Source: Morinoia aosen
Lineage: Eukaryota > Arthropoda > Malacostraca > Amphipoda > Talitridae
DNA length: 64,000 nt
Direction: 5' to 3'
Assembly (NCBI GenBank): GCA_030386875.1
Contig: CM059559.1
Span: 69,764,392 to 69,828,391 of the forward strand
The stretch's first letter is position 1. Every line of letters starts with the position of its first letter. Made by a program: the position numbers and the translations under genes. This document shows positions 1-11,419 of this stretch, one piece after another. Below the pieces are notes generated by a model. It did no database searches and had not been told where the DNA came from. It saw only the letters and a program-made list of their open reading frames with translations.

Positions 1-417
1 TTAACAAACAACAGACACACATGAGTACGTGGGATAAAATACAGGCACCGTAATAAATTGATATCACAACATTAAATAGGTAAAAAGATTCTACGCATAG
101 GTGATTTATGAACCTAATTATTGTTTCATAATCAACTGCACTTTGCAGACAAAGGATCTGAGATTTGCGATCTGAAGTGAAATATTTTCCTTTTCATTAC
201 ATTCTTTAGCAGTTTTGATTTTTTATATGCTCGGGAAGCGGTTTGTATTCACGAGACACTGATGGATGAACTTGCAACTTAAGATATTTGATATTCCTTC
301 GATAGAAATATAAATTACGATTCATAATTTGACTAATCTCGCTCATTTGAAGGAATCTCATAAGTAAGTTATAATAGCCGCACGAAATGACCTACGCTAT
401 TCGAGACATCCAAGTTA

Positions 418-1109
418 TTATTCTAGGCTAATTGTTCGACGGGTAATAACTTCGGGTGCGTGCAGTCCAATTGTTTTCCTCCCTTTCATCGTGAAATTTT
501 TCTCTTTTTTCAACGAAGGGAAGGAAGTTATAGATTGTGCTTCAAGACAATATATGATATGGGAACGCATTTCCTCCTTCACATAAGTGACGAGGCACGG
601 GTTTTCTCCATTTACCACTGACGTCAAAAATGCCAGTGAGAATGGACCGCAACTCGCTCCATCCCTTTGGTGTTGTACTCCTAGACACTCTATCAGAATG
701 TGTCTTATGTTCTTCACGTTCGCGTATAAATTTTTCAAGTAGATTATCACATCACGACTGGGGTTACCATTCAAAGAGCACAGGTACTGAACGCGCGCTA
801 CGCCTTCCTCAGCTCGGTCGCAACACAGTGCGTTAGTCACGACGACCCAATGACTTCCTGTGTCACTAGATTTTTGGAACCTTCTTTACGGACCTTTACC
901 GCACATTGCAAATACGAGGTATTTAATATTAGGACAAACAGCTCTGAGTGACAGCTCAGCGGCTTCGGTTCGGAAACCGTCAGGGGGGAGTGAAGTCTGT
1001 GTTGTTGGTTCTCCCTGCGAATAAGAGTACAAAAGGGATCAATCTCGTCACTGGAAAGCCAACTCGTTGCTTGAATGATATTTCGTTTGTTTTTAGTTTC
1101 CAGGTTCAA
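418..1109 (-). pseudogene. Ulp1-like (C48 family) cysteine protease, frameshifted copy
   Basis: This is the decayed twin of the intact frame at 17058-17750. The N-terminal part (837-1109) has the typical WLSSDEID start of these protease domains. The C-terminal part (418-840) has QRDGASCGPFSLAF, containing the oxyanion Gln and the nucleophile Cys. The two halves lie in different frames, with the shift close to the expected catalytic His region (around 860-880). Ulp1 proteases remove SUMO-like modifiers; in transposons their role is unknown. The coding order places it downstream of the transposase in the same element and orientation. Confidence 0.6.
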
Positions 1110-2815
1110 ATCTTTAAGCCACCAAATCTTGCTTGATGGACTTCTGACCCCTATAAGATATTCAAGTTTCTCTCTTCGTCACGTCCAAAAATGCTCTTGG
1201 TAGGCTAGTGTATTGCAAATTATCATATAATCTCTCACGCTCTAGAATATATTATAACAACTGCACCTAACCCTCGCGTGCTTCTGGAAATATTCTGTAC
1301 TTGGGAACCGTTGAAGAAAGATCGCTTTCATGTTTCTAACTAAGGTAGTCTGTTTTGTGCCGCTATTTTTAGTACCAAAATTTGATAAAATTCATGCCAT
1401 GGTAAAAGATATTTTCTCCGATTCCCTCGATTGGAATGCTAGTTTATCCTGATTAGTTTACGCTGATATTTACGCACATACTTACTTGTGTATATGTGTA
1501 CTTGTGCACGATATGCGTACGTAGATAGGTGAATGTGTCACTACGTAATACTTCATTTCACTTGAGTATTGTACAGCATCTATAAAGTATATATATGCAA
1601 GTATATTTGTTGCGCGATCCCCGACATATGATAAATAAGACGCTTATCAACCAATGATCTGTTCGATACAATATTTAATAGAACATCGTTACAATATTTC
1701 ATTAGAAATTGTAAGCAGCAACAGAAAACTGAAAGAGTTGTCGCGAATCTTCCTTTGCTCATTATCCCATATTTCAGAACATCGCACAGCATTTTTATAA
1801 AACGCGCATATATTGTGATTGCCTCGATGCATAGAAATGTATTTGTGTATGTTTGCGTGTTAGGTGTATGTATGTGCGTAGGTATGTATGTGCATGTATA
1901 TGTGTATATATTTACATGTATATATGCACATATGTGTGTACTAAACTGACAACTGGCAATTTAACTATAAAGATAATTGTTTATTTTGTTCTGTTCCGTC
2001 TCAACTTGTAACATTACCTAACTCGTCATCTCTTAATTATTGTGAAGCGTTCACGTAAAAAAACTATACATTTGTTGTGTGATCATCCATTTATATTTAA
2101 ATAAAATGCTTATCAACTAATGACCGTTATGTTATAATTGCTTAATTAGAAATACAAATTTTGTAATTTTCGTGGTCCCCATGCTTATATATATGTTTAT
2201 TTATCTTTTTCGTGCTTCCTTAAAATGAGATTTTTGAACATCTTCCGAAAAAAAAACAATTCTAACACTATATCCTGGCGTCAAGAATTGCGAAGTTTCA
2301 TATCATGAATACGTAAATTGTCAAAGGTGTTCTCAACCCACAATGAAAATGCACCGTCCATGAAATTGTGTTGTATCTTATAATTATCATTGTGTGTATC
2401 GTCAAATGTAGATTAAGCAAGATTAGAAGTACATAGCCCTCAAATAATTCTTTTCGACTTGTGCCATGAGTATTGCAATACTCATGTGTGTGTATCACCT
2501 AAGTGTATTAACTTTAAGATATTTTAAAAACCAATGATGGTACTTTTGTACCATCTCTATTGGAAATAAAATGTTTATCTCTTCTTTTTTCTTTCTTTCT
2601 TTCTGTCGTCCGATTCACAAGCCCCGACACATAGGAGGTCTTTTGTATTTCTTTCTTGCTCATGATCCGTATAGGATTCACACTTAATGCTAGATGTTTT
2701 TCCAGACAGGTATCAGAACCTTGTTTTTCTGTAATGCATTTACTTCGATTATCAAGAGAGAATACAGGGGCCAGGTTTTGTACAATGCTTTCGTGTTGCG
2801 TGTCATTGGTGAATT
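1110..2815 (-). repeat. MULE copy A noncoding spacer with microsatellite
   Basis: No coding is visible. The stretch includes a TGTATG/TGCGTG-rich microsatellite at about 1845-1945 and a pyrimidine run at 2580-2605. It aligns in reverse orientation with 16046-17030 (copy B) and 35668-37160 (copy C), so it belongs to the dispersed element and is not unique host DNA. Confidence 0.65.
1845..1945. repeat. TGTATG/TGTGCG microsatellite
   Basis: Imperfect run of TGTATG, TGTGCG and TGTATA units inside the MULE spacer. Reverse-complement equivalents sit at the matching place in the other copies (about 16215-16340 and 36365-36475), so the microsatellite is an inherited part of the element. Confidence 0.75.
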
Positions 2816-4152
2816 TCACTTGTTTTTGTGCAGAATTTTTTTGGGAGAAATCAAAAGCGTTCTACTAACACGGATTTTTTGAAGTTTCAAAATTGAACGG
2901 ACACTTTTCAATTTCGTTTCGCTCGTCTTAGTACCATCTTGGGGTCGACCCTGCAGAAGTTGATTGAATTTCTCTCGAGCTTTCTCAGTGAAAGATTGTG
3001 GCCGAGATCCCTTTCCCGACCAGCGCTCTTCATACTCGTCTTCGCCTTCATTCACCGCCTTCTTCTTGCGTTCCTTGTGATCGAGCGATGCTTCTTTCGC
3101 TCTACCCTCAGCTTGTGTGTGCATAGTACGAATGAACTCTGCTAGTGTTTTTCGATTTCCTCTAAGTATATCCTGCTTCACAATTTTGTGCCAGCCTTCT
3201 ACTAATCCATTTGTTTTAGTTCCACCATGCACTCCACACCAGAGTGGAGTGAATGGCATGGAAAACGTCAATACGTCCTCCAGCATCTCAGGGGAAAACA
3301 AAGGATTAGGGATTGTTCCTTCAATAGTCATGTTTTTTTTTAATGTCTGCCGCGATAGCCACGAATTTCTTACCCACTGCACACTTATCGCGGTCTCTCC
3401 CGGTGTCTTCTACTATCATCGCGTTAGTAGGCTCGACATCGTCAGGGTCAATGTCGATGGAAACATTACTCATGAGAGGTTCAATTCCCTCTCCAAGGAA
3501 AGGAGCGAGCAGTAGTTGGCATAAATTCCTAAAGATTGCGTAGATATGGTGTTTTGAATGAGCTTGCGCCATATCGGCAAAATACTGCTTCATTATACTG
3601 CATTCCTGAGGCTTCAGTTTTGGGAAGAACTTCTTAGATTTCTCAGTAATGGTCTTCATAAAATGCGCGTGGCAAAGCTTGACCTGTGCATAATTGAGCT
3701 CCGCCTCATCGGGACTCATCCACAGTCGGTCAAGATATGATGGTAGGTCGCCCAATTTTAGGGCAGCCATAATGGCATGTAAGTATGCGAAACTAAAATC
3801 GACTACTATGCACTTCGGTTTGAACTCTTTCCCATTTACTTCTCTATAGTTTTGTACGAGGATTGCGAGCATACCTTCTATGTAGCTTGTAGAACTTTTT
3901 TTAGATACCATAGAGATTGCTGTTATTGGCGAATCACCTTTTTTTAAATACTGCTGAATGATAGAGGTAGCTGTTTGATTCGCCACCTTGCACGATTCCT
4001 CCAGTGGAATCCAAATGGAGAGTGGCATCCGGGGTTCTGGCAAGCTCACGCAGCTCTTCTTCGGTCTGAAGTATTATTTTAGAGTTGATCGTATCGTATT
4101 CTTGCACAAAAGTGGGGATAATTTTTTTGTTGGCCTTGTCAGAGGCTTTCAA
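2816..4152 (-). pseudogene. MULE-type DDE transposase, catalytic region
   Basis: Three overlapping open stretches together cover a MULE-like transposase core. 3934-4152 carries LHLDSTGG with the likely first Asp (residue 48 of that stretch). 3321-4049 carries CIVVDFSFAYLHAIM with the second Asp (residue 84) followed by a CHAHF motif. 2816-3382 carries GGTKTNGLVEGWHKIVK with the Glu (residue 62). The frame changes near 3990-4050, and again near a run of nine T on the plus strand at about 3331-3339; the second could be a real slip or a homopolymer error. The enzyme would cut and join the element's ends. The DDE order and the TN-x-x-VE-x-x-H box favour MULE/Phantom over KDZ, but the clade is uncertain. 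Confidence 0.6.
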
Positions 4153-4221
4153 GCCCTCGATGGTTAACTGTCAGTCCGAGTTGTCATCCTTAGAAAGTTT
4201 ATTGCGGTTCTTCATCATCTG

Positions 4222-5039
4222 TCAAAGTTTCCTGATACGATTGAGGGACGAAATTTTCGTGGCATCCGTACCATTTCCCGTATTGGCAAATTGTTTATAG
4301 TAAACACTCGACGCGCCTTCCAGTAAGACAGCCTGTCCAATGCTTTGTTTTTCCTCAATTTTTGCCTTTTTCTTACTAATTTTATGGTTCTTATTTGCTT
4401 CGTGTGCTTCCAACAAATAGACTGTACATCTTCCCCCTATTTCTTCCTTCCCGTTGAAACAGACAATTTTTGCTTGTGGTCGCAGAGCGGGTCTTAGCAG
4501 CGAACTAGGAAACTGAACACGGGTCGTCCTGCAAGATGGGAGCTCGGATAAAATTTCCTCTTTTAAAATGTGCAATGACACTCTTGGTTGAGATTTTCGA
4601 TGCCTTTCAACAGAGCAATGTGCCTTTCATGTCCTCGTTCAAAAATATGTTTATTATTGCAACCGTTCAGCATTACACTAAACCGTTCTTTCAAACGATA
4701 AATCTGATTCTTCTTTGCTCTCATGAAGCTTTCGAAATTCTCTTCGACGGTTCTTCTTTGCGCTGCTAGTTGCCATTCCATAAAAAAGTTATCTGTCGTA
4801 CTTTCGCAGTTTCGTTCGCATTTTCTGGAGGACATTTCATGCTGGAAGTCGTCGTCTGAAACTTGGCACTCGTTGAACTTTTCTTCACTTTCATCGCCGT
4901 CGTTACTCGCAGAGTCATTTGCAGACATTTCATGCTGGAAGTCGTCGTCTGAATCTTGGCACTCGTTGAACTTTTCTTCACTTTCATCGCCGTTGTAACG
5001 TTGAAGATTCCGGTCAGTACAAAATGATGTCCCCTGCAC
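4222..5039 (-). pseudogene. N-terminal part of MULE transposase or accessory protein, acidic repeats
   Basis: Two overlapping frames (4563-5039 and 4222-4581). The first has an internal duplication of an acidic unit (DESEEKFNECQ followed by SDDDFQHEMS, twice), then a basic coiled-coil-like stretch. The second has a short segment with Cys and Lys-rich residues. It directly precedes the catalytic region on the same strand and is most simply the transposase N-terminus. No zinc finger could be confirmed. An alternative is a separate accessory ORF. Confidence 0.4.
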
Positions 5040-5373
5040 CTACATTGGATGTAAAAAAGTGGGAATGGATTAAGGGAAACATTTGTATTGCTCATTTTGG
5101 AGCCCATCGTTGGTACAATTGCTAATACTTATTTACATATATAAGTACGCAATTCTCCAAGCTCAATAGATTAAAGGAACTCACATATGATGATTTCTCC
5201 GTAGCTACTGTTGCTGCTGCAAATTCTGCGTGGAAGAATTCATTCAGAGGGACCGCCCCTGCATGGGGGTCTGGGAGAACCTTGCATTGGAACTGAAGAG
5301 GAAAAGGACAGAACACTAGCAACGTACAGCTTTAAGAACGGTCTTAACTTGTGACTCTGCGGTGTATCAAGCG

Positions 5374-5556
5374 TAAAGAGAAAGCGAGAGGGAGGGAGAC
5401 AAAGAGACAGAAGAACTCTGAAGGAGGGAAAAGACGAGGGAAAAGTAGGGAGGAGAAGCGAGAGAAAGAGTGGAGTGAGAGAGAGAGGGAGAGAGTTGGA
5501 GTGAGAGAGGGAGGAAGGGAGGGAGGGAGGGGAGAGATAGAGCGAGAGAGCGAAAT
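5374..5556 (+). repeat. Polypurine (GA-rich) tract
   Basis: About 180 bases almost entirely A and G on the plus strand (GAGAGGGAGGGAGA-type units). Open frames across it on either strand are compositional artefacts. It lies between the MULE end and repeat R1. Confidence 0.9.
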
Positions 5557-5559
5557 TGC

Positions 5560-6720
5560 GGAACAAAATGAAATCAATTGGGAGTACATAAGTATTGCAT
5601 ATTGTTGGAAAAAATCAACTAGTATTACAGTTATTAACATCAGAATAAGCTAATCGAATTTTTATCATTAACACTGATCATATAATCTGAAAACGACAGA
5701 AGTCTTGATGTGTCAGGCCATAGCTTCAGGTGTTGGCAAGGACTATTAATTATTTAGCAATACTTCGAAGCAAAGAAATACAAACTGGAAGAAATCGTAT
5801 GGAACTACTGGTATAGAACATAGACACATTAAGTACGTGCAGTCCTACCACTCTTTATGTGAGTGCCACGTATTGCGTCAGCTGAGCAGTTCTGCAAGCA
5901 ACTTGAAACACATTTACTGCTAGTTTCTACTTCCTATGTATGAATTGAAGGGGAAATGAACGAAACAGAAAGAAACAAATTAAGTTTGCGAAGTTTTCAT
6001 TTCTCATTCCTGCTGTTTAAAACGAAACTTCTGTTTCGAAACGTAGAAACCTCAAATATATGTATGTGTGCGTATCTACTTTGTCTAGATATCAATGACA
6101 GTGTGAGGTAATAGGTAAAAATATGCTGTTTCGAACTTCGGAAAAAATTATCAGAAAAACATTGCGAATTTTTTAGCTTTTCGGTCAAGTATTTCAACTC
6201 TCTTGTGTTTACTTTCTGTTCTAAACAATTTCAAATAATTTATAACGAAAATTAGAATTGGAGTCACACAAAATAGCGACTCCAACCTCTACTCCACCGC
6301 ATTTGGAGAAGCGACTCAGACTCCGACTCCACCCCAAAGCACGAGAATGTGGAATTGTATTCAACCGGTGGAGATGCTGGTCGTGACTTTAAAGGTAAGT
6401 AAAAATGTAAGGTTGCAAACCTTGTATTTGTGTACCGAACATAGCCACCTATTTGCCACCATTTCTGGGAAGGCGGTAAAAAATCGTCGAGTGTATAGCG
6501 CCAGTGTGCGGCTGCATTGCTGCGATCGGCGGTAAAATAATCTGCTAGTTAATTTTTCCGCTCAATGTGTCCGAAACAATCTAATCCTACGCGCTGCTTC
6601 TGGTACGGCCGCAATGGTAAAAAAATCCAATCGAAAACAAACGCCAAGTGCGTCACCGGCCTAAGAGAGCTGATTCATGTCACTAACAAAATCAAAATAA
6701 TTAAAAAAAAGTTGGTTTAA
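5560..6720 (+). repeat. Dispersed repeat R1, copy 1
   Basis: Matches 58170-59370 in the same orientation over more than 1.1 kb with few differences, from the shared start (AAAATGAAATCAATTGGG) to a stretch reading TGTGTCCGAAA and CGCTGCTTCTGGTACGG. It includes a block of GACTCC/ACTCCA hexamers (about 6255-6340). Copy 2 has a short local duplication (CCACCTATTTGCCACC) that copy 1 lacks. No protein family was recognised in it. Confidence 0.85.
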
Positions 6721-7215
6721 AAAATATTACCATAAGATAACACGTATTTTAATACTCCTAACAAACAGGACAGTAATCATTTAACATAGATGTGCCTGTA
6801 GCTGAACTATGTTGAACAGAAAACGCAATAATTGCAGAAAAGGGAATGATATAATGAGGAAAAAGATATATCAGAAATGTCTTGAATATGAAAACGGTCA
6901 GGAGTTTTTTGGAAGAACGTACGGGATGACATCATTTCCTATGAAATTAAGCAAAAAACCAGTGAAAGTTTATTAGTAACATCGGCTCATCATTGTGGCA
7001 GTATATTGAGCACAACTGAACTACTCAGAAGTTCTTAAGAAATCTTTTGCGCTCGACAAAAGGAAATACATTAAAAACTTACTTATTCCCAGCAAAATTA
7101 GCGCCTTTTACGTACTCAATTACATGAAAAACCTAACGCTGGGCTTTAAGAAGTTCGTAACATAGTTGCGCTAAAATTTAAGGAAATTGTATTGAATTAC
7201 GCGATAGTTGTGCAA
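6721..7215. other. No recognised feature
   Basis: AT-rich sequence. No open frame of note, no tandem repeat and no match to other parts of the window was seen. Confidence 0.5.
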
Positions 7216-7275
7216 TCTATACTATAATAACAGCCGCGTCCGTCCGTCGGTCTGTCCGAAGCCAGCCTGCAATGT
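7216..7275 (+). mobile_element. Possible Helitron-type 5' end
   Basis: The sequence TCTATACTATAATAA, preceded by A and followed by CCGTCCGTC repeats, resembles the 5' termini (TC...TACTA) of Helitron elements in insects. Helitrons insert between A and T and end in a hairpin plus CTRR. No matching 3' end was found within reach, and no Rep/helicase coding is present, so this is a suggestion only. Confidence 0.3.
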
Positions 7276-7581
7276 GTGATGAGCGTATCTGCGATACAAG
7301 CTCCAGTCCTATATATTTTGACGGGCCGTGTTCACGCGGCCTCATCAACTCTCGAGAGATTGTATTCTTTAATTACTTACGGCCTTTCTCTCATTTCGAC
7401 TTCTTTTTTATTTCAATCAAGGGGGGTGGACTAGTAAATATAAGATCCAAACAGCAAAATAAAATGTAGTCTAATGGGCACATGAGATTGAATTTGAAGC
7501 AGCTGCTGAAGAAGTATAGAACACTACAAATTTACATCCCATACACTTGATGCATGAAATCTATACCATTTACAACTTGAT

Positions 7582-7749
7582 TTGCTCCAAATGAATTTTG
7601 ATTTGATCCTCGCAAAATTAGAATTGCTCCAAGTGAATTTTAATTTGCTCCTCGTAAAAATGGAATTGCTCCAAGTGAAATTAGATTTTATCCTAGTTAA
7701 AATAAAATTGCTTCAAGCGAAATTTGATTAGCTCTGTTTCAATTTTTAA
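7582..7749 (+). repeat. 42-bp tandem repeat, about four units
   Basis: Units begin TTGCTCCAA(A/G)TGAA and repeat every 42 bases: 7582, 7624 and 7666, with a decayed unit at 7708. The repeat is AT-rich and noncoding. Confidence 0.8.
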
Positions 7750-8125
7750 TCATTACATAATAATTTTATTGACTTTATAATGTTATTTGCGAGAATCTTA
7801 GTGAAATTCATTTTTCTTTGTGAAGTGATTTTATTCCAATGATGCGTACAAAGATACAGAGTTTTTGCTGAGTATAAAATAATTTACAAAAAAATACAGA
7901 ATATAATTTTCGTTGTATGAACCAATTAGACAAAAGAGTGGATCTCGTATCTCAGAGACTTTGATCGGTGAAGCATCACAGAGATACTACCACGTTGCAC
8001 ATGCTTGCGGAACATTACTACAACTGTGTCTAACTCTGGAGAACTTCTGTCAGGAAGCCTCCTAATTACTACTAAAATTACAACCCTGACTCCTGCAGTC
8101 CGTCGTTTCCGTGCGATACCCGTTG
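7750..8125. other. No recognised feature
   Basis: AT-rich lead-in to the GC-rich fragment. A minus-strand frame runs through part of it but shows no family motif. Confidence 0.4.
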
Positions 8126-8512
8126 TTATTGACTGATCATCAGTCGGAATTCCTGATGTCGCAGTGGTTCCTTCCACGCGAAGAAAGGGAACACCGACGC
8201 TGATGAGATCCGCGTGCCCGACGTTCTTGCTTCGATTTCTCCGCCGTCCCGGGGCACGACCAGGTGTCTTATTACTTCGTTGAGGGTCGTCCCGGCCAGG
8301 TGGAATCCCAGCCTCGGGACGAAGTGGACGATGAGTGCGCGCCCCTCCAGGGTCGCCGCCGCCCGCGCCCAGTCCGTCTCCTCCGAGACGCTCGCCAGAC
8401 TTCTGTCGGGCAGCCACAACGACACCTCGTAGTGGCGCGCTGCGACGTATGTTCCGAGCTGGCGTACCACCTCGCTCGGCCTCCGTCTCCACCCTCGATG
8501 CATATACGTCAC
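8126..8512 (-). pseudogene. GC-rich coding-like fragment, unknown product
   Basis: A 128-codon open frame on the minus strand. Its central part (about 8210-8470) is strongly GC-rich and mostly has G or C at third codon positions, quite unlike the AT-rich surroundings. The protein reads like a folded domain (for example RQLGTYVAARHYEVSLWLP and ALIVHFVPRLGFHLAG), but I do not recognise the family. A possible splice acceptor (TACGCCAG) precedes the GC-rich part. The frame loses its coding look toward 8126. It could be an exon of a captured or retrocopied gene, or a piece of a degraded viral or transposon gene. A second minus-strand frame (7926-8606) overlaps it and looks like a shadow. Confidence 0.35.
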
Positions 8513-8629
8513 CGTTTCCTACGGCACACGTTCGAGCATTAGTTTTGCATGGGTTAGACATCAATATAGAGCCTATTCTTTCAAGTATTTCCTCTCTTCG
8601 CCTCATAATGAGCGCGTATGTTACATGAT

Positions 8630-10800
8630 GAATGGTTAATATGTGAGATTCATGAACATTGCAAGTCCTAGCAGACTTGAATGGCTAAATGCACCCACTT
8701 CTGCAACACAATACCGCACACACTCCTGCACACGAAACAGCACACACTCTGACAACACGCGAACATTCTTCCTATTTTTTCGTTCACTTCGTAGTGCAGG
8801 TCCTTATGATTAAATATGATGGATGAAATGTTCCTACATTATTACTCTTTCGTGTCAGCTGACTGTTTGCCTGAGTGGCATCTGCTAATCAATTCGTGAG
8901 AAGCAAGCCTGAATTTTCGTATGGTTGCAATCCGCAAGGCGTCCCCTTGTATGCATTTCTGTTTTATCTCCAAGTCTCACATGACTTATCTCCTTAACCT
9001 CAAACTCTCATGATATCGGGAAACAGCTGTGGTGCCTTCAAGGCATTGCGCACATGCCGTTGGGGATGCCCAAAATATCCTTCACAGTCAAGCTTCACGC
9101 AATATCCATTCTCACGCTTATCAGCAGACCAGATATTTATAACACTCTCCATTGTTCGCGCACGGATTTCTCCGCAACAGGAGCTTCCCGATCTTACCAT
9201 TGATGGATGCCTCTCCATCTCTCTTACGTCGACCGCTATTTCCGTTCTGTTCCGTTGGATGCCACTGTGGTGCTGGTTTGGCACGCGCACACGTCAGCAC
9301 CTTGCTCGCTCGTCGCCTTCCTGAAAAATCTTCAAAATTCACCTTAGCGCATTTTATCATTAAATATTTCAGCTCTAGCGTCGGCTCGATGCTGTTCACG
9401 CTCCGATTTCTCAGCACAGGAGCCATCCTTCTCTGTATTATTTCCTTTGCTCATCGCTTATTTATTTCGTTCTCCCATCGATCTCGTATTTAGCATCGCG
9501 AACGCATCGCTGTGCGCTTCTCTCTGTCCAGACTGCCTTCTCTATTCTGAAGTCGGCTCTATCTCTGGTTACATGCGTCTCCACAATGCAGCGCCTTTAA
9601 ATTTTATGACCTATTGTGGCTCCATTGTCTCGTGGGCTCACGCCTCGAGTCTCTACTACGTGAGTGCGCGTCCAGCTTGCCTATTCCGCACTAAGCTACG
9701 TTATTATTATAGAGCAGTATTTGCTAAAAATTTATACTATGTCCGTAATGGAAACCTAATATACTCGGTAGAAATTATACCCAACTCTCAGGAGTTCTGC
9801 TACGAGCCGTTATTATCAGCCTCCTATCAGCTCAGGCTCAGGTTCCGCTCTTCCAAATGAAGCAAGACCCATCCCAAGATAACTTTAAATTGAGCGTCTC
9901 TCTCTTAGCGACTGCATCGTGCCTATTTCTCTTCTTTACCGTCATTTTGAAGCAATAAAAATTTTCAAATTTTACTCCCCCCCTACGACAAAAGAAAATT
10001 CCTTACAGGGAATTTTCCAACCAAACTAATAGAAATAATAGTGGGATATATCTACTTCCCATCCGCGTTGCTGTCACTTAAACCTACACCTGAAAAGCAA
10101 TTTTTTTTATTAGTAAGATTGTACTTACAAATACTACTCAAAAAAAACGAAAATTTCGTCACCCTAATTGGTTGTTTTAACCTACTAGCTATGAGAGGAC
10201 TTAGAGAGCCGTACTTCTCTAATGACCATATTTATGTGAAGGACATCTGCTGCGGCCGTGCTGTACTGATGATGTACTACTGTCTAATATTATCTCTGCC
10301 TAGACGGCCTAGTTTCCATCAAAATCTCTCTTCATTCATTACACATCTCCGTCAATTGACCAGCAATCAAATTCCTTTTTCGACATGACGGTCATTATCT
10401 CTCTGCAGTTGTTTGAGAATGTCAAACCTTACGATGCAATTCTACCTATAATTTTATTCCAGTCATTCTAAGATGCGCATTGCGCAGCCAACAACGATAT
10501 CATTTACCTAGTACCGCCATTTACAAGGTGTATGTCAAAACTCTAGTTGTATCAACTGACTTCTTTCTGGCCATCGCTCTTGCTTCCTGCGGTTGAGCTC
10601 ATCTTTCCCCAGACTCGGAGTGAGTCTCTATGTGTCTCAGATGCTTTTATGACCCTCGTCCGGTCTTGCGCTCTAAAAGCTCTGAGCAAAGTCGCTCATG
10701 TTGGCTGGTAGCATTCTTGAGAAATTACTTGCATAGCAGTTAACGCTCGATCGTACTACTGCTCTTCTAAAGTTTATTTGTACTTTTACATCGTTCTTGC
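8630..10800. other. No recognised gene; moderate-GC open stretches only
   Basis: Several overlapping short frames occur on both strands between 9000 and 9860. None shows a family motif I can name. On the minus strand, 9000-9426 contains Cys-containing segments (GYCVKLDCEGYFGHPQ; NPCANNGECYKYLVC) that might be decayed coding. A C-run (about 9976-9983) would read as a purine tract on the minus strand, compatible with the 3' end of the LTR remnant at 10963-11400, but no LTR pair was found. Confidence 0.35.
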
Positions 10801-10807
10801 TAAGGTA

Positions 10808-10970
10808 TTCTGAAAAGGAATTAGATTAGTGAGCTTATCTACTATTTATGTGCTAGGTTGTTCTGAAAGGGAGAATTAGATTAGTTAGCTTATCTACTAT
10901 TTACTTGCTAGGTTATTCTGAAAGGGAAAATTAGATTAAGAAGCTTATCTCCTATTTACTTGCTACATAG
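10808..10970. repeat. Tandem repeat of about 55 bp, three units
   Basis: Three units starting TCTGAAA(A/G)GG at 10808, 10862 and 10917, each containing GCTTATCTACTATTTA. It lies directly downstream (in minus orientation) of the LTR-element frame. Confidence 0.85.
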
Positions 10971-11400
10971 GCTTTTGCTTATGTAGTCCTCTCCTCGACC
11001 GGACCTGCAGATCTAAGAGCGTAAGGACGCCTAGCTGCCGGGGTGGGTAGGGGTGAGGGAGCCTTGTTACGTAGATTTCGTCATCGCTGCTTTCCGAATC
11101 GCTATCTTCGTGAAGTACTTCGGTGACGTGCTCGACGCTCCTCCCCTTGGTGCGGGGGCGCTCGTCTTGTATTACCCATGACGCCTCCGGCTGAAATGAC
11201 GCGGGCTTAAGTCTATTCCTGTGTACCGTTATCTCATGCCGGCGGCCGTGGACTTGTCGTATTACTACGTTCGTTTTCCCGTCAAATTTCGGAAGCTTGC
11301 CAAGCACTGGCCCGCTTGCAGCTGTCTGAGCGGCTCCTGCGTCCTGTTTATTTGCAGCGAAACTTCCTGCCTTGCTAGACTTTTCTTCGTCCTTAGACAT
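10963..11400 (-). mobile_element. LTR-retrotransposon remnant, non-autonomous (gag-like start, integrase-tail-like end)
   Basis: A single 145-codon frame. Its first third (MSKDEEKSSKAG) looks like the start of a gag protein. Its middle (KLPKFDG and TVHRNRLKP) looks like the C-terminal end of a Ty3/Gypsy integrase. Most of pol is absent, so the element is broken and could only have moved with help from a relative. LTRs were not identified with confidence on either side. Age cannot be estimated. Confidence 0.45.
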
Positions 11401-11419
11401 TTTGCAGCTTAAACTCAGC

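Larger units (their letters stand above)
1..5110 (-). mobile_element. MULE/Phantom-like DNA transposon, copy A (runs off left edge)
   Basis: Minus-strand cut-and-paste DNA transposon. In transcription order it holds an acidic N-terminal coding block, a DDE transposase, a long noncoding spacer with a TG-rich microsatellite, and a Ulp1-like cysteine protease; it then continues past base 1. The spacer and protease parts recur at 16046-18100 (opposite strand), and the spacer alone recurs at 35668-37160, which supports one dispersed family. Carrying a Ulp1-like protease next to the transposase is known in some MULE, Phantom and KDZ elements. The E-box (TNGLVEGWHK) is MULE-like. No terminal inverted repeat could be fixed: the left end is outside the window and the right end, near 5110, is set only by where coding stops. 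Confidence 0.6.

Noticed and set aside
4723-4998. Plus-strand frame rich in FSSLSSP
   Set aside because: It is the antisense of the acidic repeats in the MULE N-terminal block.
5240-5640. Ser/Pro/Leu-rich and Arg/Glu-rich open frames on both strands
   Set aside because: They are translations of the polypurine tract; no domain and no codon bias.
7926-8606. 226-residue minus-strand frame rich in Arg and Gly
   Set aside because: It overlaps the better frame 8126-8512 in the GC-rich patch. Low-complexity composition suggests a shadow.
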